Origin: Siphonodentalium dalli
Taxonomy: Eukaryota; Mollusca; Scaphopoda; Gadilida; Siphonodentaliidae
Reading direction: 5' to 3'
Length of the DNA: 64,000 bases
NCBI GenBank assembly: GCA_032622095.1
Contig: CP136061.1
Coordinates: forward strand, 261,610,077 to 261,674,076
The translations under genes were made by a program, and so were the position numbers. This document shows positions 51,701-64,000 of the stretch, piece by piece (position 1 is the stretch's first letter; every line of letters begins with the position of its first letter). The notes below the pieces were generated by a model. The model was given only the letters and a program-made list of their open reading frames with translations, searched no databases and was not told the origin of the DNA.

Positions 51701-52942
51701 GTCACTGGCGGTTTGCGCTCCAAAATACACCTAATACTATTCGCGTATTAATTTTGCCTGGTATTGAACTACGTTTCTACGGGAATTATATGTCAAAGAA
51801 ATACGCATGGAAGTCATAAAAAATACAACTTTGAACACGATTTTAGGTCGCCAACAAAAAGAGCAAAAAGAGCGTTTCGTGTTAGTATATTCCTGATATG
51901 GTATGATATTAATAAATAGCGTCTATTCGAATTGAAAACAGCTGGAAAATGACTGTGCATGACCATGGGAAGTATTTTTCAGAGCGCATGAAGCCGGTAT
52001 ATCAATATTCGTGTATCTGTGACGTTATGGCGCAAACACATGCAAATTCTATGCTGGCATTGATCTATATTCGTTCAGTTATCAGAACAAAAAATAATGC
52101 ATAATAAACTCGTCGTCATTTTAACATATAGATTATAGCCTGGAATATAAACAAGGTTATAATTTAAAATTGTGTACATTATTTTTGGATTGTGCATGCG
52201 TGCAGTGTATTATACGTGTGTATGTATATAACACGACAATATAATGTAGGTTATGTGGTCAGTATTCAGAGGGGTTATGTCGGTTTGGTATAAGGGTTTT
52301 GATATGCCCCAGGAGTTCATCGTTATTGATTTTGAAATTACTGTCGCCCAGGTGCATATTTTGACGTTTTCCACGACATTGTAACGACATGGTGTGTATT
52401 CGCAATATATGTACAATTTGAATGTGTGAAAATCTCAAATACCATGTGTATGAGATTAAGAAATTGAAAAATTTAAATTAATTACATGTGATATCGTCTT
52501 CACATTTCATGTTATGTCGATGATCTTTCTCAAAACAAGTTAGGATACACATCTATATCTTCCTATACGTGACACAATTATTAAAAGTATGCAATATCGC
52601 TGTTTTTACAAGATTTATTGCAACATCGTACAAAGTTGCCAGCAGATGTCCCTAAAGCATTATCCCATGTGTGTCCGTTACATTCCAAAGTAGTTACACA
52701 CCGGGGGCCCGGTTGATTTCGTTGCGTATAGTGTTGACACCGCTAACTCGTGAGTGGACAACAAAGTCATAGGCGAGAGAACTCAGCGGGGTTTTATACC
52801 TACATGGGAGGTATATACAATATATACGCAACGGATTATCTCATTCTAAGTAAACACATCTGACAAGTCGATAACAGGACTTCTGTCTGTACAGAACAGA
52901 TGAGATGAACGACAAGAAAGAAAGCCAACAAGACGGCCAAAT
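51701..52942. other. Upstream region of the bHLH gene
   Basis: Contains decayed TAAAGAGCG-type sequence at 51866-51921 and otherwise no element I can define. It probably includes promoter-distal regulatory DNA. Confidence 0.4.
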
Positions 52943-53209
52943 ATGGGTAACAATACGCGAAAACTAACAAAGCAGATAAAGCCAGGTTGTGACAATTGTT
53001 TAAAATTGACTGTCAATTTAGGAAATTACATGCCTGGGACTGTACGCTCCTCCCTCGACGTATTAACCAAAGGTTTGCACACCCTCCCTAACACCGATAC
53101 AATGGGTTTAAGGTTTCCGTATTTGTATTGCGATGTCCAATTGATATCGGCTCCTAATCTGTTTAAAAGAAACGATTATTACTCGAGGGACCGGTATAAT
53201 TTCTTGTAA
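52943..53209 (+). other. Short open frame upstream of the bHLH gene, doubtful
   Basis: An ATG-started frame of 88 codons, 190 bp before the bHLH start. The composition is unremarkable and I recognise no domain. It may be an upstream reading frame in the 5' leader or chance. Confidence 0.2.
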
Positions 53210-53271
53210 TCTCATTGGTCGGTTTTCAGTCGTTTCTAATTGTCATTCACACTTCTTTAGAAATTGTCCGG

Positions 53272-53279
53272 TTTAAATA
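53272..53279 (+). promoter_or_regulatory. Possible TATA-like element of the bHLH gene
   Basis: TTTAAATA lies 127 bases before the start codon with a plausible leader between. Based on position and composition only. Confidence 0.3.
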
Positions 53280-53398
53280 CAGAAGTTAGTTCGATTAGTC
53301 ATTTTATTTCCGAACTGCGACCGATGATAAGTTAGCTCTGCGAAAATATATCCTGGATTATAATTGCTAAAAAATAGTTTGAATTTCGAACAAAAAAG

Positions 53399-54103
53399 AT
53401 GGAGAATCAGAAGATGACACACAGGAGAGTTGAGGACATATCATCATCGGAGGATGAATGCGACATGATAGACGTGTGTAATAACGAGGCTGAGAATTAT
53501 TCCCGGAGCGAAGCTCGGAGATTCCACAGATATAACATGGAACATGGAATGGATTCTAGCTCTCCCGTCGGCGAAGGTGTTATGAAAGATCTCCGACTTA
53601 AGGTAAACGGCAGGGAAAGGAAGAGAATGCACGATCTCAACTCTGCATTGGACGGACTCAGAGAAGTCATGCCGTACGCTCATGGACCTTCTGTCAGAAA
53701 GTTGTCAAAAATAGCAACTCTTCTTCTTGCGAAAAACTATATTCTGATGTTGAAGACGTCCATTGATGAGATGAAGAAGTTAGTGAATGATTACCACCAG
53801 TATCATCACGTGAGAGTGGCCAACCCACAGGTCATCACAACCGCACCTGCATTTTCCGGATTACCTACGATGCCAATTCTTCCGTCTCCAATTCCGACAA
53901 TGCCAAAAGTTTCCACAACTGAAACATCACGTCCATCGATTATCTCACCAGCATCACCCCACGGAAGGCATCCGTTCTACCACAGCCGACCAGCGATGCC
54001 GTGTGCATGTGCCCAGTGTGCTATTGACTCCAGCAAAGCCGCATATTCAATGTACGCCAAATCGCTTCATTCACATCACGGAAATCCATCCCTTGCAAAA
54101 TGA
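53399..54103 (+). CDS. olig: Olig-family bHLH transcription factor, single exon
   Basis: A 234-residue nuclear DNA-binding protein of the Olig family, which in animals specifies neural and glial progenitors as an E-box repressor. The bHLH spans about residues 65-128. The basic region is [17 protein letters not shown], with E73 and R76 placed for E-box contact; the loop is [10 protein letters not shown] and helix 2 is [37 protein letters not shown] is characteristic of OLIG rather than the related BHLHE22/23 group. The N-terminus is acidic/Ser-rich and the C-terminus is Pro/Ser/Thr-rich with a MPCACAQC motif like the Cys pair near the end of vertebrate OLIG proteins. The start has good context (AAAAAGATGG). 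No intron is needed, as in vertebrate OLIG genes. Confidence 0.95.
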   Translation: MENQKMTHRRVEDISSSEDECDMIDVCNNEAENYSRSEARRFHRYNMEHGMDSSSPVGEGVMKDLRLKVNGRERKRMHDLNSALDGLREVMPYAHGPSVRKLSKIATLLLAKNYILMLKTSIDEMKKLVNDYHQYHHVRVANPQVITTAPAFSGLPTMPILPSPIPTMPKVSTTETSRPSIISPASPHGRHPFYHSRPAMPCACAQCAIDSSKAAYSMYAKSLHSHHGNPSLAK

Positions 54104-55602
54104 ACACAAATTCATGGACCTGACTAAGAGAATTGACTGTGCGAAATCCCATTCGCGATTCTGAATTCCATGGGTGCTACCCCGCTAAAACTTTCGGAGA
54201 GTGAGATCGATATGAATGTTTCGGAGTTATGGCCCGTGCTGGACAGAATACACCATGTCGTTTAGTGCCTTGGGTGAAACTCGTCGAAACGTCCGGGAAG
54301 AAAATGTTGGTGCAAGAACGTTCTTCGAACTGTTACGATGAGTATGACAATGTGAGAGTCTCAGCTTAATATGGAGGGCTGATTCGTATAGAATGACTTC
54401 CCGTAACATAACATGTGCCTTTTCTGTATTGTTTTGTGAGCGATTCATTATTGTTTTAGTCGCGGACAACGCTATAGGTAAGCTGTATCCTCACGGAGAC
54501 GATGCCATCCATATCCGTGACAGCGTACGAGCCTGTATTCCTTATCATAATATTAATTATTCGCACTGTATTCATACGTTATTTTATTCCTTTTCATCTC
54601 GCCTCCTACTTCTATCAATTGCAAATATGTTTTGGGGGGGTGTGGACACAAGGACGAAAGAATTATTTGCCGAAAGGCGTGTATAATTTGATCTCGCCTT
54701 GTTACTTAAACGGTGCATGTTGTCTTGGAAAAGGGAAGATATGAGCGACTTCTTACCTAGTAATATTCAATATGTTTTAATTTTAAAAGTGAACATGCCG
54801 CATAATTTAGCAACTTTGGGCATTAATAAGGCACATAAAATAAAAATATATACCTACAGTTTTTGTTTAAATACCTGAAACATCTCATTCGTGTCTGGCA
54901 GGAAATGTCGAATTTTCACTGGCAACTTGCAGCCGCTCGTGAACATTCGATGTTTCTTTCCAGACACCCATGAGATAGTTCGGTATTCAAACAAAAACTG
55001 TGGGTATTATCTATTTAATTTTTCGTTATTACTGATTAATTATTTTTTTTCCCTGGACAAACGACCCTGAAGAGTAATTTATCCGTTATATTGGTAATTT
55101 AGAACCATATGCACCGCTCCTGCGCAAGTGTTTTTTCCCTCGATCCAACACGACATAAAATTTCTTAAACCAGCTTTTGGTAAACATAATCTAACATTTC
55201 TCAGAAATAAGAGGTCCATTGGTCGTGTCGGATGAACTTAGTCGGCGAAATTTGTTGTAGCATCCAATTTTCAAAAGTTCCAATATTGGACAGAATATCA
55301 TAAAAAGATGATGTATTTGATCCTATATTATATTTTTTGCAGTACAGTAATTTTTTTGGGGATCAGATTTATAATATAATAAGGGGTTTGTAAAAATAAT
55401 ACAAGAAATATTCCCCAGCAATGCATTTTAGAAACAAATCGAAAAACTATGTTCAACGGCTCAAAGTCACACCCAATAAGCATATTTGTTTATCCAGACT
55501 TTTTTCTCTTCACTTTCTTTTCTTGCCACTGTCTTCACTCTCCGCGCATCTCCGCGCATTTTTTAGTCTCGTAAGTCATTCTGATCACTTCATTAAATGA
55601 GG
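54104..55602. other. 3' flank of the bHLH gene
   Basis: No further coding signal. A run reading CATAAAATAAAAATATA near 54835 could hold a poly(A) signal. A CATTCGATGTTTCTTTCC-type inverted pair of about 60 bp sits at 54858-55003. Confidence 0.4.
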
Positions 55603-55935
55603 CCGTACACTAAATCCGACCATTTATGGGACCATCTCATTTACACTCAACATAATATATGCAACAACTTTGTGAATTTGAGCCATGGGTTAGTACAAAA
55701 TACACTCATGTGCTCTATGAACGATACAAACAACATGGTAATTATAATGAAAATGAGTTTATGACTCGACTCATAAATAAACTCATTTTCATTACCATGT
55801 TGTTTGCATCGTTCAGAGAGCACGTGGGGTGTATTTTTGCACTAATCCATGGCTCAAATTCATTCATGTGTTGCATATATTATATTGATTATAAAAGGAG
55901 ATGGTCCCATAAATGGCCTGATTTTAGCGTACAGT
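55603..55935. mobile_element. Foldback element with ~165-bp arms
   Basis: The left arm GTACACTAAATCCGACCATT through GATACAAACAACATGGTAAT is mirrored by 55772-55935. The centre is near 55769 (GAGTTTATGACTCG). Arms differ at scattered positions. Confidence 0.85.
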
Positions 55936-58534
55936 CCCCCTGTCCCCCTCCTCAGTCCATGGCTGTTATATTCTTTTAACATTCGCCAAAGTCATAATTT
56001 GTTTTGTATATCGCTGAATCTCGGGTCGACAAATTAATTGATGACGACAGAAAATATACCAATATTGTGTACATGGAATATTAATGTTATTCTTGTCTCA
56101 TAAATCTTATTGTTTGCAGGTTGTTTTATTTTATCATGTTATATTCGTGTATATTTAATTTTTTGAGAAAAAAATTCGTTATCTTGAAGCATAATTGTCT
56201 CTTTCTACTTCAATCATATCCCCTTTTAGTGTGTAGACTTGTTGAAAACGGGAGGCACTCCATACATTAGACAAAGTCTTCTCGATCCACAACAGCTTTG
56301 ATATCCGTTGGGATCAGATAAGAATTTATAATTTATAAGCTGCACAGCTAACGCAATATCATAGGTTGATGCTAAATGAAGAGCGGTGACTAAATCATTT
56401 CCCGTATCATGCCTTGCAAATTTTATATCACGATGAACGGGGAAACATGTATCTGTACAAATTGGGCAACATAACCATAAGATATCCCCATATCTTTAAT
56501 AAGTCTTACTGCTATGTTCCTTTTCCGTCATTGTACGCATACATTTATTTTATACACATATCACGTGAAAAAATTTACATATATGGCGGCAGAATGATCA
56601 GCCATTTTATTACCGTGTATCCTTTGTTGACTTGTAGATAACAGAGGGATCCCTCTCAGTTATACCAGTCGACCCTTCGTACTATAGTATTTTCTTGCTA
56701 GTCCGGTGGGCCGGTGTGGTGCTATCCACCCAGTTTGTAGTTACTATAGGTCTGACATCCCCTTTGCCATAATGGCATAAACCATAACACATAGGCCCAG
56801 TCTTCTCGGTCCACAACATATCCGTTGGGATTATGCTGTTTTGGATCGAATCCCGCCCGTTGATCTTCGATAACAAGACGTACTACATGTACACATGGAG
56901 CCCGTGCATTCACGCAAACTTCTGAATGGAATTAGTCATTTGACATGTCCGTGAATAATCTGTCTTCAAAATGATATACCATTTGCCATAATAGAAAAAG
57001 ATATAGTGATGATACGATCGTTTAATGTATTGCTTACATGCATTTTCTGATAGCGCGACAAAAAAAAATCCATGGAAAACAAAGCTTTGTTTACTTATAA
57101 ATCTCGTTGCTTTGACATTCGATGGACCTTTGATATATCCGCATATCATCATTATTGGGAAAGGCTGCCATCTATGTTCATATACGCAAAGTGTCCAATA
57201 GACATATCCGAAGACATGACATTAAGATAACTCCCTCCCATGATTCTGGGCGTAACGTCTGTTATAGAAGAGTAACGCGATGGAACTTTGTCCAAGACAA
57301 CATCAACTCAACCGATATCTCAAGCTGTTGTGGACCGAGAAGACTTTGTCTACTCATAATATTCAAGCTTCAAATAAAAGATAAATAACGCGTTCGCATT
57401 GGGTATATGTGAAAAATAATAAAAGTGTGCACAGTCATAGTTCGTGAACAAAAACTAAATCGTTTTTGCTTTTACTGAAACCACTATTATCTAAACACCT
57501 GCTGTTATACAGTTATACTGTTATTTTGCCATTTCTTCGTAGATCACTATAGCGCTTTCAAATTAAATGCTCACAATGAAGGTTGAACATTAGAAGCTTT
57601 GAAAACTATTTAGCAAAACACAGATTTTTCAAATAAATATTTGAATCACAATTTCTATTCAATGTTGGTTGGTATGACTTTAATAGTTGTTTCGACATGC
57701 AAATTCTCGTTTTCCTGACAATTATTAACCCTTCCATGACTGGAGCTTCCACAATTTTTGCGAAAACCCTGTGCGACTCTTATGTATATGCGAATCTCCC
57801 ATATTTCGACTTATATGGGTCGCTTTTAAGTTCCACGGTCAGATTTGACACCAAATGAGTCACAATTTCCTCAGCCAATATTCCGCCAACTATGCAGGCC
57901 AATAACATGAAATATACTTTCACCACTATTCGTATACCGCACATGCATCTGGAAACATCCACAAAATTATCAGCTCTTTATCATATAGGTTTATTATTCC
58001 GAAGGTTATCTATTCCAAAGGGGGGGTTTTAATCTAAAAGTTATTGAGATCGAGTGTTTTTTATTCCAAAGATTCTTTATTATAAAGGCATACTTTCTCA
58101 GATATTATAATATAGCGCAAGTTAAATAATAGTATTTACTACCATAAAAATAGATGTAAGTATTTTAATGTGCGTGTTAAAGTTTTTAGATTTTTATGAA
58201 AACCAAATATTCAAGGACAAGCCCCTGTTGTACACTTTATAGCTTTGAAGTTTAATTCAAATTCAATCATATAAATCAATTCAATTCCATACATTTTGCT
58301 AAGCACCTCGGAATTTTTTCTTGAGAGGTATATCCGCTGTTCGTCGGTTAGTTTCTTATAGTTTTGGGGTTACTTTGATATCTATCTACCCATTCTTGTA
58401 TCTATGTTTGGGATACATGCATGTCTGGGTCCTATCTTGACCGCGATTTATTAATTTAATACACGTAAACTACACAAAGAGTCTCTAAAGTGATGACCTT
58501 AATATTATCTGCTCAGAAGTCTTCTTTAATTGCC
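55936..58534. other. Intergenic, no gene seen
   Basis: A left end of the CCCTTCCATGACTGGAGCT family starts at 57731. The rest shows no support for a gene. Confidence 0.5.
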
Positions 58535-59039
58535 GAGTAAAAGATACGGGCGGTGTTGGTGGTGGGTAAGCTGTGAAAATATTCACCTCCGTCAAAAACC
58601 GCAACAAACAGAAAGAATAGTAAACATAGACAGAATTTGTTCTTATACCAATCAGAAATATGGCATAAACAGTATGCTATTGTCAAATGTTTTTCCTTTG
58701 TTATGTAAACAAAAGCAAAAAATGTTACAGAACCTGGCTTTTGTTTTGATCCGGATATGGTAAACATAAAGAGCGTTATTTGTTACTGTTTTCCTGATAT
58801 GGAAATAATAAAGAGCGTTTATATCATTTGTGTGTGATTAACCAATAGAATTGCGGTGTGTTATGTAAACAGAAGCAAAACTTCTGTAACACGAGCAGGC
58901 TCTTATTTACGTACACCATCGTACGTCTTGGCGACACTATACTATTTAAGCGCTGATTATGTTTGGCATATGAACAAAACTATATATTTTTTAATATTCC
59001 TTCTGTTGATGGCGATCTGCAACGAACACCGCCCGTGCC
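58535..59039. mobile_element. ~505-bp TTAA element, uninterrupted copy
   Basis: Starts near AGATACGGGCGGTGTTGG and ends CACCGCCCGTGCCT before TTAA at 59040-59043. It carries TAAAGAGCG motifs at 58767 and 58809. It provides the undisturbed order of the copy split at 383-5681. Confidence 0.8.
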
Positions 59040-59129
59040 TTTAACTTATTTCAGTTTGCGCTATAGTTCTCGGATGAGTTGGTCTCAGTACACACATAGC
59101 ACCAGCTGCAACATGGCCTCATGCGACTA

Positions 59130-59700
59130 GGTTCACAACTTCATATAGGACCTAAATATTCCCATAGGTTCATATAAGACGTAAATATTCCCATAGGTTC
59201 ATATGAATCACCAAACATTGAACATTAATATATTTATGTTACTATACTTGTAATAACATTTTATTTGTGTAACTCGTTTGACATCGGCCTCGAGTGGGCG
59301 TATCTGTCAATAAATTTATCTTTATCTTTTATCTTTTATAGGACCTAAATATGCTCATAGGTTCATATATGACCTAAAATTGGCTAAATACTCACATAGG
59401 TTCAGGTGGAACTTATTTATTTGATTCTGAAATAAGCTCCTATAGGACTCTTTCCCGTTATTCCGTTGAATGGCGCGGGCCGCAGTGAAAACACATTATA
59501 CAGCGCGTTCAACTGGTACATCGTGTAGCTTAAAAAAGTAGATTAAACAGTTCCTATATGTGAGCTTATTTCGAATTGACCTAAGCTCATATACGACCGT
59601 TTTGATCGTTTCCATTTAGGTTCATATAGGTCGTAATATAATTCAGATTCAAATAATCCCTATATGGGCCTATTTCGTGTGTTTGAAATAAGTTCTATAT
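59130..59700. repeat. TAGGTTCATATAGGACCTAAATA-type repeats with LINE 3' tail
   Basis: Short units such as CATAGGTTCATATAAGAC and GGACCTAAATAT recur in both orientations. At about 59205-59337 they are interrupted by sequence ending TCAATAAATTTATCTTTATC, which resembles a LINE 3' end. Confidence 0.55.
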
Positions 59701-61589
59701 GAGCTTATTTACGGGAGAATAGGCTGAGCTCCAGCCTCCATGTACTGTACTCGATCGCTCTGACTATAGTCTGGTCATTCGTGGATTGCATGCACATCAC
59801 AAATATACACAACTTTCATCTGGTCTGACATCAAGTTGGCAAAATTCCTTAAGTGAATGTACTGCTAACGAGGCAACCAAACTGAAAATTAATTCAGTTA
59901 TCAGCCATTCATAGCTTACAGACCAACATACGCACCGCACCAAATTAATTCAGTTATCTACCATTCATAACCAACAAAAATATCTGGAAATACAGCGAAA
60001 TACATTAAACGGCATTGGCTCAGTTGAACTGCATAATTATATAAATCATGTACGTATGCGTGTTTTTTTTATTCGCGACACTATAACCTATGAAGACACT
60101 CAAGTCGCGTGTAAAGTTTAATCATGATTGACTTCTTGATGACATACTTAAAGGTGACATGCAACGGTTTTCATAATTTGGCTAAAAATTAATTTAATTG
60201 CTTGCCGGTTTGGTCAGAAGACATATCCCGCAAACGCGATATGTTACCGACACGCCTATCTGCCGATATGCGGCGTCACCGTTTCAGAGTTTTGATATAA
60301 CTTTCCATTTTCAGTGAAAACGTCATGATTTTTTTCCCATAGTTTGTGACGTCACGGATTGACAGGAGAAAGTAGAGTTTATGGCCTGTCTCAAAATTGC
60401 TTACAAAATCATATAATATCTACCCAAAAAAGTAAGCTCGTGCATTATATGTCACAGTTTCAAAAATCCACATTATTTTTAAAAAACTGAAAGACAAACT
60501 CCGACTCAACTAATTTAGTATAAAAACACGATGTCACACATGTGTAAGTCTTTGATGAACATTTGTCAACGTGATCTTGAAATGAAAAGAGACACTGTAC
60601 ATGCGACAATGTTTGTAATTCCAGGGTGCACGTGATAAATCCTCAGTGAAATTGTCACTGTGTGTTTGCTTTAAAACATCGTGGTCGCAATTATGTAAAC
60701 AATGCACAAATCTTAGAAAATACATGCACAGTATCACTAAATTGACCATTACAAGGGCAGTCAAATTACTGCTATTCTGGTAGGTCAAATGGACTCCCAC
60801 TATAGTTACCTGTATATGACCCGCTTACTTTACTGGCGAACGTAGAAATTGTATCAATATAAAGCCACAGAGACAGTCATATTTTGGCAGGCCCTGATTT
60901 TACCACTGGGAGGGTAACCCCCTATATATAATGACAAAATAAGTATTAACGAACCAAAGCCAGACTCTTTGGGTCGTATAGACTATATCTGATTTTGTGA
61001 CGCCACCAGTTAATACAAGAAAACTAAGATGCATGCATCAGGTCGGCCGTGAACTATCTACCATAGAATTGTTGTAGCTATCGATTATACATTTTGAAAC
61101 ACCTGTCTGTATGTATGTATGTATGTGTGTATGCGTGAATGCATGTGTGTATGTGTTATAGACTCTAACACTGCTCGAATTTGGTATTTAACGTGTCAAC
61201 TTGACCTCGCTCATAGGCATGTTTCTGGACCTTGACCGATCCGACTAAAAATTTGTGTGTAGGACTACTTCGATCCCGGGAGCAATATGGACGGGTCCAA
61301 TTTCACGTGGGACCATGTTCTCGAACGTGCTGATATAGGCATGTTTCTGGACCAATTGAACAATAGTTTGGCCAGACGCTGTATATACTGGGTACTGTCC
61401 AGATGGAGGCGATCACAAAAAAAATCCCTAACTAGCCCGAACGAAGTCGAGTACATCAGCTAGTTTAATATATATTTTGGACATTTGTCTGTCTGTTTGT
61501 CTGTTAGCTATGGCCGGGAAAACTGCCGGACAGATTTGACGAAATTTGATACCTAGGGGAAATTATTTCCAGGGAGTATTTTGGACGGG

Positions 61590-61945
61590 TCAAATCTTGA
61601 TCCCGACCTGACTTTGACATTCAAAAAGATCAATTCAAGGTCAAATCTGGTAAAACGGAAGTATTTCAACGAAATTTGATACCTACTGTTACTTTTGTCC
61701 CAGGAGTGTTTCGGGTGGGTCAAATCATGACCCTGACCTGATCTTGACATTCAAAATTGTCAATTCAAGGTCAAATCGGGTATAAAGCCGGGCGGATTTC
61801 GACGGGTACTTTTGTCGTGAATTTTGTCCGGGGAGTGTTTTGGACGGGTCAAATCGTGACCCCGACATGACCTTCACCTTTAAAATAGTCAATTCAAGGT
61901 TAAATCGCGCATTTCTCCGAAAATCAGAGGGGAACATCCCGGACG
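61590..61945. repeat. ~125-bp tandem repeat
   Basis: Three units with GACATTCAAAA, GTCAATTCAAGGTCAAATC, TTTTGTCCCAGGAGTGTTT and GGGTCAAATC motifs, at periods of about 129 and 124 bp. Confidence 0.7.
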
Positions 61946-61999
61946 AAGTGGGGTCCACGAGCTACTATTATATATTTCTAGATTTAGTTACAAACTAAA

Positions 62000-64000
62000 T
62001 ACCTGTATATTGTACAAAGAAATGTTTGACAAATATATCTGTATCAATATTACCATACGGGTCATTAAAATAGATACGACGAAACAAATTTTGAAGGGTG
62101 CATGTATCAGGTAAATTTTTATATTTCAAATGATGACAGGAATGCAGAAAGTTGAAGTACCTACGTAATACTGGCTATCCGCATGAAGAGATATACATGT
62201 ATATAAAAACCAGATGAGGGATATGTCTGTACAGTTGCTAAACAATTCAGTCATGCAAAAGAGGATCAAAGAGTAAGATACCAAATTGCTGCCTGTGGTA
62301 ATGTTTTTTAACGAAATTCGGGAAAATTAGATTACTCTCACCCTGGTTATCCAGAAGATAATTGTGGAATCTGAAGACGATCGGACAAGGGTGTCGTCTG
62401 TAGGATCAACCAAATTATTTAGCCATAAAAATAGTAAAATTGAAGATCACCGCTGGCAGTGATGTCTTCACAAGGACAGTTTGAGAACAAAATATGGCTC
62501 ACATCTAGCGGTGACCCAAAATATCCACATAAGAAAAAGTTCTCCAATAAAAGCTGGCTGCAGGGTGCGCCAATTGATTCAAATTCGAAATTTAGCAGGG
62601 TGTACTGCTTGTGGCCATGTTTTCCCCGCAAATTTGATAGACTGATGGACAAAACCACTGAATCCGTTGAATCAATATACATGTATACATGGATTAATTT
62701 ATATGCATTGTTATACACAGTACTGGTATATAAAGGTACTGAAAATAACTATATTACTAGTATACACAAAATAAACCATATATCATGGCTATGGGTTCTA
62801 ATATCCGAACATGACAGCTGAGAACTTGGTGTGAATTAAAGAGTGGTGGTTTCTCAAGCATATCTAACCCTCCACGTTAGGCATATCTAACCCTCCACGT
62901 TAGAAACATGCCATCAAATGTCATAAGTATAATCTAGCTTGAGGACAGAAGTGATCCATAAAACCCCCCTTAATTCAACCAGGTCCTCGCGCGATGTATG
63001 ATCGATCACATGATGATCTAGGGGGATTAGAATTGATGTATAAAAACAGCACTGCATGTAAATATAAAATAAAATAGTGCTACATCTTATTACAGATTAT
63101 CTATACTATATATTTTGAGACTTCGTATATATATGTGTGTGTGTGTACTTCATAGAATCCAAAACGCGTGTACAGATTGAGCTCAAACTTCCTATGTAAG
63201 TGTCAAATCCCACCGACACGACCGTGGTCGCAGTTTAGAAAAGCTCAGAGCACCCGTTCTCCAATCTCAAATCACCGCAAAGGCACGGCGTGGGTTAATC
63301 AAGTGAATATTTAATGAGCGTTTGTTTTTGACGCATCTCTATAAAGAGCGTCTGTTTGCCATTCAACGCTATTTGCATCTGCAGAGAGATATACGGAACA
63401 TACATTAAATTTAAAAAACATTTGTTTCTGACCAACCCTGCGAGCACGGATGGCGCGCTTTGTTTTTACAGTATATAGTTATATACCGAAATCATCCCAG
63501 ATAATCACGAATATAGCATCAGATTTCTCCCCAGATATACCGTTATAAAAAGATACTGGAATCTGCCAATCTACGGGAAATTCCAGGGAATGCCGATTGA
63601 GCTCAAACTTGCTACCCACGGGAAGTGTCATATATATGAGTGTGTCCTTTATAGACTCGAACCGATTGAGCTCAAACTTGCTAAATAAGAAAATAGCCCC
63701 CAAGCCGTAAATATCAACAACAACGATATTGCTACCTACGGGGAGCAACGTTATTAGCATCTGCAGAATTATGCAGAGAGAAAATGCTTTCCTATTTTTA
63801 GAACGCAGCACATGTTTACGTCGCGTTGGTGATTGAGGTTCACAACGGGGTTAATTGACTGTCCGCTCTTTGCGACGATGAGGTTCACGGCGGGGACTAT
63901 CGACCAACACTCACAATTTCGTCTTTTGCATCAGATACCAACACCTCGACCGATCGGGACGAAACTTGGTACGTGAGTGTAGTTTGACCAGGTGGTCGTC
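62000..64000. other. Right end of window, no gene recognised
   Basis: GATTGAGCTCAAACTTGCTA is repeated at 63175, 63595 and 63664, and a TAAAGAGCG motif is at 63342. Open frames at 62459-62821 and 63479-63811 show no domain I know. Confidence 0.5.

Noticed and set aside
62459-62821. 120-codon open frame near the right end
   Set aside because: No domain or splice context recognised and an overlapping frame of similar length exists on the other strand.

Overview
The window is animal nuclear DNA. It is AT-rich, has spliced genes and is dense in small inverted-repeat transposons. A metazoan DONSON gene, a metazoan Olig-type bHLH gene and repeats that open with an AGCTCA...TGAGCT hairpin followed by GTCCGTCCGTCC-type runs together suggest a lophotrochozoan, most likely a bivalve mollusc. 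The species call is inference. I see no bacterial operons, no rRNA or tRNA gene and no CRISPR array.

Layout. (1) From about 5.7 to 32.3 kb, plus strand, are eight exons of a DONSON homologue, a replisome assembly factor. All splice phases agree and together they encode 433 residues ending at a stop; the N-terminal exon(s) are probably left of the window. (2) Its introns are full of mobile DNA: hAT-like foldback elements with 8-bp target duplications, TTAA-flanked elements, a Tc1/mariner-like element and a 5'-truncated LINE. (3) Intron 4 holds the main find, a complete 6,065-bp DNA transposon at 18272-24336. It has 35-bp terminal inverted repeats (32/35 identical), a TTA target duplication and a two-exon gene for a protein of about 1,064 residues. 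That protein has a DDE-type triad and a Cys-rich tail, in a family I cannot name. (4) From 32.3 to 37.8 kb is intergenic repeat DNA. (5) From 37.8 to 46.07 kb is a very homogeneous 62-bp satellite (about 133 units) that runs into a 100-N gap. (6) From 46.2 to 52.9 kb is more foldback DNA. (7) At 53,399-54,103 is a single-exon Olig-family bHLH gene. (8) From 54.1 to 64 kb I see only repeats.

How parts relate. The two host genes are neighbours and share a strand. DONSON and OLIG1/OLIG2 also lie in one region of human 21q22.11, so this may be an ancient linkage. The mobile elements form a nested record: one short TTAA element is split by about 4.7 kb of later DNA, a 2.0-kb TTAA element has an empty-site paralogue nearby, and elements with unrelated termini share the same internal hairpin or the same paired motif.
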